Shown here in pieces: positions 58,793 to 64,000 of a stretch of 64,000 bases of DNA. The DNA lies in the NCBI RefSeq assembly GCF_026967805.1, contig NZ_JAPVBG010000001.1:1-64000 (forward strand), given 5' to 3'. The notes under the pieces are model-generated. The model ran no database searches and was not told where the DNA came from. It worked only from the letters and a program-made list of their open reading frames with translations. Each line of letters starts with the position of its first letter. Within the stretch, counting starts at the first letter, position 1. The stretch is from Blastococcus sp. VKM Ac-2987. Its GTDB lineage: Bacteria > Actinomycetota > Actinomycetes > Mycobacteriales > Geodermatophilaceae. Made by a program: the position numbers and the translations under genes.

Positions 58793-59350
58793 TCACGGCC
58801 GCGGCTGGAGCAGCACGACGTCGCCGATGGCGATCTCGCCGGGCCGGCGCACCTCCGCGTAGACCCCCAGGCAGTGCTTCGGCGTCCGGGTGATCGCGAG
58901 CTCCGCCTCCCCGATGCGCACGGTGCGGCCGACCCAGCCGCGCTCGTCGTCGTCGGGCATGTCGAGCAGCACGTTGGCCCGCGGGTCGTCGGCCGAGCAG
59001 CCCTCGGGCACGTCGCCCCCGGCGGCCCGCTCGACGGCCTGGCGGGAGACCAGGTGCACGGCGGCGGCATCGGCACCGGACCCGCCGTCGACCGGCCGGA
59101 CGCGGACCTCCCGGCCGAGGGCCTGGGCGACCGCCCGCTCGTCGGCGGCCGGGTCCCCGGTGGGTGCGAGAGCCGCGAGCCCGGGTGCGTGCCGGCCGCG
59201 CAGCACCTCGCCCGTGGCCGCGTCGACGACGGCGGAGGTGCGGTCCCCCTCCGGGCCGGTGGGGGCCAGCCGCACCCGGTCGCGCGCGGTCCCGCCGAGG
59301 GACTTCACCGGGTATATCCAGATCTGCGCCACGCGCCCGGCCGTCGTCAC
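58793..59350 (-). CDS. MOSC domain-containing protein
   Basis: 185 residues from GTG 59,350. N-terminal beta-barrel IWIYPVKSLGGTARDRVRLAPTGPEGDR, then the MOSC region with DPRANVLLDM and the Cys in TPKHCLGVYAEV, ending IGDVVLLQPRP. MOSC proteins bind sulfur and relate to molybdenum cofactor sulfurases and mARC. The 209 bp between it and thrS contain only a short open tail in the same direction and no gene I can support. Confidence 0.85.
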   Translation of the reverse strand: MTTAGRVAQIWIYPVKSLGGTARDRVRLAPTGPEGDRTSAVVDAATGEVLRGRHAPGLAALAPTGDPAADERAVAQALGREVRVRPVDGGSGADAAAVHLVSRQAVERAAGGDVPEGCSADDPRANVLLDMPDDDERGWVGRTVRIGEAELAITRTPKHCLGVYAEVRRPGEIAIGDVVLLQPRP

Positions 59351-59360
59351 GCAACCGACC

Positions 59361-59753
59361 CTAGGCCGCGTCCCGGGCCCGCCGCAGGCGGCGGAGCTGG
59401 GCGTCGAGGTAGGGCCGCGCCCGCCGTTGGCCGCCGGTGCGGGCGATCGCCTGCACCAGCGCCTCCAGCGTCCGGGCCAGGCGGTCCTCGTCGGCCCGCC
59501 AGCCGCGGCGCCGGCACTCCTCCAGCCACTCCACCGGGGTGCGGTGCCCGCGGGCGCCGTTGCACCCACCGCAGGCGGCGACCTCGTTCTCCAGCCAGGA
59601 GGGCCCGCCCTTGACCCGGGGCACGACGTGCTCGGTGGTGGGGCGGACCTGGGCGGAGAACGCGCGCCCGCACCAGACGCAGGTGGCCCCGTCCCGGTCG
59701 AGGATCAGCTCCAGCCGGGCCGCTCGATCGGGCTGGGCGCTCACCCGTCCCAT
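59361..59753 (-). CDS. HNH endonuclease
   Basis: 130 residues. Zinc cysteines Cys25-x2-Cys28 and Cys61-x2-Cys64 bracket the HNH core: His42 in EHVVPRVKGG and Asn56 in WLENEV. The C-terminal helix is Arg-rich. Small HNH proteins of this sort are widespread in actinobacteria and may act in DNA repair or phage defence. Located between the MOSC gene and tRNA-Val. Confidence 0.88.
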   Translation of the reverse strand: MGRVSAQPDRAARLELILDRDGATCVWCGRAFSAQVRPTTEHVVPRVKGGPSWLENEVAACGGCNGARGHRTPVEWLEECRRRGWRADEDRLARTLEALVQAIARTGGQRRARPYLDAQLRRLRRARDAA

Positions 59754-59792
59754 GGTCCCGCGTCCGCGCGCATCGCGCCGTGGGACGACGAA

Positions 59793-59820
59793 GGCCCGGT
59801 CCGCTGCTGCGGACCGGGCC
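59793..59820 (-). terminator. tRNA-Val(CAC) terminator hairpin
   Basis: Perfect 12-bp arms GGCCCGGTCCGC and GCGGACCGGGCC with a 4-nt loop, followed on the minus strand by TTCGTCGT. It lies 11 bp from the 3' end of the tRNA. Confidence 0.8.
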
Positions 59821-59831
59821 TCTCGTACCGG

Positions 59832-59903
59832 TGGGCGATACTGGGTTCGAACCAGTGACCTCTTCGGTGTGAACGAAGCGCTCTACCACTGAGCCAATCG
59901 CCC
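59832..59903 (-). tRNA. tRNA-Val (anticodon CAC)
   Basis: 72 nt. Acceptor stem GGGCGAT/ATCGCCC, D loop GGCTCAGTGGTAGAGC, anticodon arm CTTCG-TTCACAC-CGAAG giving CAC for GTG codons, T arm CTGGTTCGAACCCAG, discriminator A. CCA is not encoded. Confidence 0.96.
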
Positions 59904-59929
59904 GGTACGCGTCCGATTGTGCCAGACGC

Positions 59930-60388
59930 TCATCGCCAGAGCGGCACCCACCCCGGCATCCAGTCGGGCACGCCCATGACGTACAGGCTGACCACCAGGA
60001 TGCCGTACACGAAGGCCGCGGTCGCCAGTCCGAGCACCAGCCGCACCCACACCGGCTTGGCGGTGACCCAGTCGGTCCAGCGCTTGACGTGACGCTTGGT
60101 GAACTCGAGCAGGCGCTCGGCCCAGGTGAACTCGGTGGCGAGGACGAAGAGGCCGGCGATGACGGTGAGCCACCCCGGGCCGGGCAGCGGGATGGTGAGC
60201 AGCCCGACGGCGACGACCAGCCCGCCGACGATCCCGACACCGACCCGGTAGCCGTGGTTGACGCTGCGGCGGACCGCCAGCCGCCGCCGCCAGCGCAGCA
60301 CGGCCACGCGCTCGCGCAGGCTGTACACCTCGTCGGTGTCGTACCGCTCGCGCCGCTCGTCGGCCGTCTCCGGCTGCGGGTGTCCCAT
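59930..60388 (-). CDS. PGPGW-motif (TIGR02611-like) small membrane protein
   Basis: 152 residues. A basic N-terminal region precedes two long hydrophobic stretches. The first contains LTIPLPGPGWLTVIAGL, the PGPGW signature; the second is VRLVLGLATAAFVYGILVVSLYVMGVP. Typical of a conserved actinobacterial transmembrane family of unknown function. ATG at 60,388. Confidence 0.88.
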   Translation of the reverse strand: MGHPQPETADERRERYDTDEVYSLRERVAVLRWRRRLAVRRSVNHGYRVGVGIVGGLVVAVGLLTIPLPGPGWLTVIAGLFVLATEFTWAERLLEFTKRHVKRWTDWVTAKPVWVRLVLGLATAAFVYGILVVSLYVMGVPDWMPGWVPLWR

Positions 60389-60411
60389 CGCTGCCGTCGT
60401 CCTCGTTCCGC

Positions 60412-61227
60412 TCAGCTGGTCACCTGCCCGGTCGCGACGACCTCCGTCGGGGCCGACGGAGCCTGGCGACCGGGCTCGATGCTGATGCCGTACTCGGGAA
60501 ACGCGTCGATCCCGGTCTCCCCGGAGCCTACGGAATGGATCTCGATCTGTGACCGTGCGACGTCGAACTCGCCGAGCGCCACGGGGTCGCCCTCGCCGAG
60601 TCCCCACACCACGTACGTCGTCGACGTCCGGTCGTTGGGTTCCAGCCCGTCGGTGATGACCTGCAGCGCGTCATCCCGGACCACAACGGTCGCCACCTGC
60701 TGCTCGTCGGCGGCGAGGGGTGCGATCGCGGCCCGGCCCGGTCGCAGGAGCTCGTCCACGACCCGCTCCTGGGCGGCCACGGTCGAGCGCAGGTCCTCCT
60801 GCGAGCGATCGAGGACGACGACCCCCAGGCCGAGGCCGACCACCGCGGCGACCCCGGCGGCGACCAGGGCGCGGGGCAGGAGGCTCCGCCTCCCCGGCTG
60901 CTCCTGACGGGGGACGGGCCGGGGGCCGGTGCGCTCGGCCGGGCTCACGGGAACGGCGGCCGACGAGCCCGCGGGCGGCGTGGCGGCCGGGGGCAGCTGC
61001 TCGGTCTCCTCCACGGCGGCGCGGAGCCGGGACCGCAGCTCCGGGGACGGCTCGGCCGCGGGCAGGTCGTGTGCCATGGCGGCCATGACCTCCGACGTCT
61101 CGGCGACCGTCCGGGCGCAGCGCTCGCAGGTGGCGAGGTGCCGGCCGAAGTCGGCCTCCTCCGCCGGCTCCAGCGAGTGCAGCGCCCAGCCCACCGCGAG
61201 CTCGTCGTACTCGTGCTCTCCGTTCAT
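60412..61227 (-). CDS. Anti-sigma factor, RskA-like
   Basis: 271 residues. The N-terminal zinc-binding anti-sigma domain has His30, Cys34 and Cys37 in FGRHLATCERCART. A linker, one transmembrane helix (ALVAAGVAAVVGLGLGVVVL) and a C-terminal extracytoplasmic RskA domain (TTYVVWGLGEGDPVALGEF, ISIEPG) follow. Its start overlaps the sigma factor stop as ATGA. It would hold the sigma factor at the membrane until proteolysis. Confidence 0.92.
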   Translation of the reverse strand: MNGEHEYDELAVGWALHSLEPAEEADFGRHLATCERCARTVAETSEVMAAMAHDLPAAEPSPELRSRLRAAVEETEQLPPAATPPAGSSAAVPVSPAERTGPRPVPRQEQPGRRSLLPRALVAAGVAAVVGLGLGVVVLDRSQEDLRSTVAAQERVVDELLRPGRAAIAPLAADEQQVATVVVRDDALQVITDGLEPNDRTSTTYVVWGLGEGDPVALGEFDVARSQIEIHSVGSGETGIDAFPEYGISIEPGRQAPSAPTEVVATGQVTS

Positions 61228-61907
61228 GTCGCCGTCCCGTCCATCGGCGTGCTCCCGCCCAGCGCTCCCCCGGCGCCCGGACCGGACACCCCGCCCAGCT
61301 CCGACCTGAGCCGCCGCATGCCGGCCAGCATCCGCGTCTTCACCGTGCCGAGCGGTGTCCCGGTCAGCGCGGCCACCTCCCGCTGGGTGTAGCCGCCGTA
61401 GTAGGCCAGCGTGAGGGCCTCCTTCTGCGGTCCCGGCAGCTCGCCCAGGGCCGAGCGGACCTGCTCGGCGACCACGCGGGACCACGCGTCGTCCTCGACG
61501 TCGCGGGCCGCTCCGGGGGCCTCGAGCACGGCCTCGTCCTCGGCCCGCGCCTGCCGGCGCCGCTGCGACTCCTCCCGGCGGACCGCGTCGACGGCCTTGT
61601 GGTGCACCACCGCGAGCAACCAGGACGCGAAACTCCCCCGCGCGCCGTCGTAGGCGCTCGGGTCCCGCCACACCATCAGGAACACGTCCTGGAGGACGTC
61701 CTCGGCCAGCCCGTCGTCGGCCACGATGCGGCGGGCCAGCGCGAACGCGGGGCGCCGGAAGCGGTCGTACAGATCGTCGACGGCACTGCGGTCACCAGCG
61801 CGGATGCGGCGGAGGATCTCGACGTCCCCGACGCCGTCCTCCGGCCGGAGGACCGGTCGGCTCACGGCTCCCATGCTCACACGGGGCTTTCGTTCCGACA
61901 CGCCCAT
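61224..61907 (-). CDS. ECF RNA polymerase sigma factor, SigK-like
   Basis: 227 residues from ATG 61,907; a second in-frame ATG at 61,874 is also possible. Sigma-70 region 2 (LYDRFRRPAFALARRIVADD, VLQDVFLMVW, GSFASWLLAVVHHKAVDAVR) and region 4 (LPGPQKEALTLAYYGGYTQR, then GTPLGTVKTRMLAGMRRL). Paired with a RskA-like anti-sigma factor, it matches the SigK/RskA redox- or envelope-stress type. Likely autoregulated, though I see no clear promoter. Divergent from the SsgA-like gene. Confidence 0.93.
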   Translation of the reverse strand: MGVSERKPRVSMGAVSRPVLRPEDGVGDVEILRRIRAGDRSAVDDLYDRFRRPAFALARRIVADDGLAEDVLQDVFLMVWRDPSAYDGARGSFASWLLAVVHHKAVDAVRREESQRRRQARAEDEAVLEAPGAARDVEDDAWSRVVAEQVRSALGELPGPQKEALTLAYYGGYTQREVAALTGTPLGTVKTRMLAGMRRLRSELGGVSGPGAGGALGGSTPMDGTAT

Positions 61908-62000
61908 CCGGTTTGACTCACCCGTCTGTGACGCATGATGCGGGTGTGATCCCACCCCCGGAAGCACGTCACCTCTCGTTCCCCCGGTCGTTGACCTGAC

Positions 62001-62465
62001 ATGACGAGCCGATGGATGCCCGGCCACATCTCCCCCATCACTCTTCAGCTGGTCGGCCCGCAGTCGTGGACCGAGGTCCCGGCGCTGCTCTGCTACGACC
62101 CCGCCGACCCGTTCGCGGTGCGCATCGCCTTCGGCGACGCCGGCGAGCCCGACGCGACGGCCGACGGCGACGACGGCATCTCGTGGCTGGTGAGCCGTGA
62201 ACTCCTCCAGGCCGGCCTGGAGCACCCGACCGGCGACGGCGACGTCCGCGTCTGGCCGGCCCATGCGACGGCCGACCTGCTCTTCCTGCACCTGCGGGCC
62301 CCGTCCGGCGAGGCGCTCTTCGAGCTCTCCCGCGGGACCGTCGCCGCCTTCCTCCGGCACACCGAGACCCTGGTGCCGTCGGGCTCGGAGAGCGGGCTGC
62401 TGCACCTGGACCAGGAGCTCGACGCCCTGCTGTCCAACGGCGGACCGGACTCACCGGGCCGCTGA
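62001..62465 (+). CDS. SsgA family sporulation/cell division regulator
   Basis: 154 residues. SsgA-like proteins (SALPs) are confined to morphologically complex actinobacteria and steer septum placement and peptidoglycan turnover. Matching segments are PALLCYDPADPFAVRIAF, WLVSRELLQAGLEHPTGDGD, VRVWPAH and LFELSRGTVAAFLRHTETLV. No ribosome site is visible before the ATG, so translation may be leaderless. Divergent from the ECF sigma factor with 93 bp between. Confidence 0.9.
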   Translation: MTSRWMPGHISPITLQLVGPQSWTEVPALLCYDPADPFAVRIAFGDAGEPDATADGDDGISWLVSRELLQAGLEHPTGDGDVRVWPAHATADLLFLHLRAPSGEALFELSRGTVAAFLRHTETLVPSGSESGLLHLDQELDALLSNGGPDSPGR

Positions 62466-62558
62466 CCTGGGAAGACGCCGATGCGGCGGCCCTGGGAGGG
62501 AGCGGGGGGACCCCCCCTTCAACCCCCCTCGGGACGTCCGCTAAAGTTCTTCTCGTAC

Positions 62559-62630
62559 GCGGATGTGGCTCAGTGGTAGAGCATCACCTTGCCAAGGTGA
62601 GGGTCGCGGGTTCGAATCCCGTCATCCGCT
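62559..62630 (+). tRNA. tRNA-Gly (anticodon GCC)
   Basis: 72 nt. Acceptor GCGGATG/CATCCGC, D arm GGCTCAGTGGTAGAGC, anticodon arm CACCT-TGCCA-AGGTG region giving GCC, T arm CGGGTTCGAATCCCG, discriminator T. First of the Gly-Cys-Val cluster. A TAAAGTT-like -10 lies about 15 bp upstream. Confidence 0.97.
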
Positions 62631-62671
62631 CGGAACCTCGGGCACCGGTCGAGAGACTGGTGCCCGCGTGC

Positions 62672-62742
62672 GGTGGAGTGGCCGAGAGGCGAGGCAACGG
62701 CCTGCAAAGCCGTCTACACGGGTTCAAATCCCGTCTCCACCT
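62672..62742 (+). tRNA. tRNA-Cys (anticodon GCA)
   Basis: 71 nt. Acceptor GGTGGAG/CTCCACC, anticodon arm CGGC-CTGCAAA-GCCG giving GCA, T arm CGGGTTCAAATCCCG, discriminator T as usual for Cys. CCA not encoded. The spacer before it has a small GGGCACC/GGTGCCC hairpin (62,640-62,665) that could be a processing or attenuation site. Confidence 0.97.
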
Positions 62743-62796
62743 CGTCTCCTCTGCGGAGCACGAGCGCGGAGGAGGGTCCGGTCGTGAGGCCGGGAC

Positions 62797-62871
62797 GGGC
62801 GATTGGCGCAGCGGTAGCGCGCTTCCCTGACACGGAAGAGGTCACTGGTTCGATCCCAGTATCGCCCACCA
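62797..62871 (+). tRNA. tRNA-Val (anticodon GAC)
   Basis: 72 nt plus encoded CCA at 62,869-62,871. Acceptor GGGCGAT/ATCGCCC, anticodon arm CTTCC-CTGACAC-GGAAG giving GAC for GTC codons, T arm CTGGTTCGATCCCAG, discriminator A. It shares its acceptor stem with tRNA-Val(CAC) at 59,832, but only this copy encodes CCA. Confidence 0.97.
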
Positions 62872-62875
62872 CGCG

Positions 62876-62909
62876 GAACCCCAGGACGCCGGACAGGCGC
62901 CTGGGGTTC
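62876..62909 (+). terminator. Terminator of the tRNA Gly-Cys-Val cluster
   Basis: Arms GAACCCCAGGACGCC (62,876-62,890) and GGCGCCTGGGGTTC (62,896-62,909) with one bulged A, followed by TCTCTCGTTC. It starts 4 bp after the encoded CCA. Confidence 0.85.
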
Positions 62910-62983
62910 TCTCGTTCCCGGGTCGGGCGACCCGGCTGCGACGACCGGGCTCCCGCCGGCGCCGTCGCACGAGGGGGACCGCG

Positions 62984-63580
62984 TCAGTCGCGAGCGGGCT
63001 CGACCCGTTCCGTCCAGAGGCGGTCGAGCTGCTCGGCCAGCTCTGCCTGCGTCCCGCTGTTGTCGAGGACGACGTCCGCGACCGCCCGTCGCTGCTCGTC
63101 GGTCGCCTGCGCCGCGATCCGGGCACGTGCGTCGGCCTCGGTGAGGCCGCGCTCGATCAGCCGCGCCACCCGGGTCTCCACATCGGTCTCCACCACCAGT
63201 ACCAAGTCGTAGGAGCCGGCCTGACCGGTCTCCACGAGCAGGGGCACGTCGTTGACGACGACGGCATCGGCCGGGGCTGCCGCGATCAGCTCGGCCGAGC
63301 GCTGCCGGACCAGCGGGTGCACCAGCGCGTCGAGCCGTCGCCGGGCGCCCGCATCGGCGAAGACCACCGCGGCCAGCGCCGCCCGGTCCAGCGAGCCGTC
63401 GGCGGCGAGCACGCCGTCGCCGAACTCGGCCGCGACCGCGGCGAGCCCCGGGGTGCCGGGTTCGAGCACCGCGCGCGCGATCCGGTCGGCGTCCACGACG
63501 AGGGCGCCCCGGTCAGCCAGCAGCCTGGACACCGTGCTCTTGCCCGAGCCGATCCCACCGGTCAGTCCGATCCTCAGCAT
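62984..63580 (-). CDS. coaE: Dephospho-CoA kinase
   Basis: 198 residues from ATG 63,580. P-loop [50 protein letters not shown] and [14 protein letters not shown]-like NMP kinase lid. Last step of CoA synthesis. Convergent with the tRNA cluster. Confidence 0.96.
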   Translation of the reverse strand: MLRIGLTGGIGSGKSTVSRLLADRGALVVDADRIARAVLEPGTPGLAAVAAEFGDGVLAADGSLDRAALAAVVFADAGARRRLDALVHPLVRQRSAELIAAAPADAVVVNDVPLLVETGQAGSYDLVLVVETDVETRVARLIERGLTEADARARIAAQATDEQRRAVADVVLDNSGTQAELAEQLDRLWTERVEPARD

Positions 63581-63726
63581 GCACGGACAGTAGCGACCAC
63601 TCGGCACGGACATCACGGAGAGGTAACACGGACCCATCCCGCCCGGCGCGTCGCAGGAGTCACACGCGCACCACGGCTAACGTCTGCCCCGGCGATCTTC
63701 CCCGCCCAGAGAGGCAGACCGAGAAC

Positions 63727-63987
63727 ATGACCCGTCACACGCCCGCCGCATCCCCGTCGTCCCGCGCCGCCGGCCGGCACCGGCTCGGCTCTGCCACGGG
63801 CGTGCGCTGCGCCGACATCCCCGCGGTCCGCGAGCGGATGCAGTTCCAGCGGCCCGCCGTCGCCCACCGCAGCTCGCTGCTGCGCTGGATGTTCCAGACG
63901 CCGACCACCGGTCGCCACACGTGGAGCTTCCTGGCCGGCTCGGGCGGCCGCCCCCGCACGGCGTTCGCCATCATCCTCAGCCTCTGA
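63727..63987 (+). CDS. Small hypothetical protein
   Basis: 86 residues, basic (many Arg and His), no signal peptide. Its ATG is preceded by GAGAGG at about 13 nt. The central part (RCADIPAVRERMQFQRPAVA, then LRWMFQTPTTGRHTWSFLAG) is not low-complexity and may be real, but I do not recognise a family. Close to the window end; divergent from coaE with a 146-bp gap. Confidence 0.5.
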   Translation: MTRHTPAASPSSRAAGRHRLGSATGVRCADIPAVRERMQFQRPAVAHRSSLLRWMFQTPTTGRHTWSFLAGSGGRPRTAFAIILSL

Positions 63988-64000
63988 GCCGAGCGCCCGT

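Noticed and set aside
59305-59325. GGGTATATCC near the MOSC start as a further GntR operator
   Set aside because: It lacks the palindromic GGTATACC core, lies inside coding sequence and is far from the island.

Overview
High-GC actinobacterial chromosome. The gene order alaS-ruvX-mltG-aroE, yajC-secD-secF-apt-relA, ruvCAB-yebC-pdxT/pdxS, the phosphatidylinositol mannoside cluster (pgsA, PatA-like acyltransferase, pimA), an SsgA-like protein and the tRNA Gly-Cys-Val cluster all fit Actinomycetia. The combination is most like Geodermatophilaceae (Blastococcus, Geodermatophilus, Modestobacter); the family is an inference from content and style, not from a database match. No insertion sequence, prophage or CRISPR array was seen.

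Region 1 (1-21,050) is a catabolic island for a hydroxy-(di)carboxylic or sugar acid. It opens with the 3' end of an L-2-hydroxyglutarate oxidase-like gene. An operon read leftward from ~5,900 encodes an RraA-like aldolase, an Ldh-type 2-keto acid reductase, a UxaA-type dehydratase and a ThDP enzyme. Next come a GntR/FCD regulator, tartronate semialdehyde reductase and hydroxypyruvate isomerase, then a divergent HpcH/HpaI aldolase. A long leftward transcription unit from ~16,050 encodes a D-2-hydroxyacid dehydrogenase, a complete tripartite tricarboxylate transporter (TctC, TctB, TctA) and methylmalonate-semialdehyde dehydrogenase, with a glycerate kinase divergent from it. A third leftward unit from ~21,000 has a galactarate/talarate-type dehydratase of the enolase superfamily, alpha-ketoglutaric semialdehyde dehydrogenase and a DcsG/RimK-like ATP-grasp ligase. 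Copies of a palindrome (core GGTATACC; best copy TTGGTATACCAA) lie at four promoter regions in this island and a degenerate fifth lies at another. One overlaps the start of the GntR gene. This strongly suggests a single self-regulated regulon. The enzymes give a plausible route from hexarate to 2-keto-3-deoxyhexarate, then pyruvate plus tartronate semialdehyde, D-glycerate and phosphoglycerate, with a possible side branch to 2-oxoglutarate. The true substrate is not determined.

Region 2 (21,100-30,400): a universal stress protein, then a tightly overlapped leftward operon (orphan prepilin peptidase, aroE, mltG, ruvX, alaS), two small membrane-associated proteins (one DUF948) and rarA.

Region 3 (30,400-40,000): two aldo/keto reductases, an AbiEi/DUF559-type protein flanked by two related hairpin repeats, an aminotransferase, an ASCH protein, aspS, hisS, a glyoxalase II-like hydrolase and a membrane-anchored cyclophilin. 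A near-perfect long hairpin ends this convergent gene pair.

Region 4 (40,000-58,600) is almost all leftward housekeeping: relA, apt, secF, secD, yajC, ruvB, ruvA, ruvC, yebC, pdxT, an acyltransferase-type membrane protein, pdxS, a LemA-like protein, pimA, a PatA-like acyltransferase, pgsA, a HIT protein and thrS, many with ATGA, GTGA or TGATG stop/start overlaps.

Region 5 (58,600-64,000): a MOSC protein, HNH nuclease, tRNA-Val(CAC), a PGPGW membrane protein, an RskA-like anti-sigma factor with its SigK-like ECF sigma factor, an SsgA-like regulator, tRNA-Gly(GCC), tRNA-Cys(GCA), tRNA-Val(GAC), coaE and a small orphan protein.
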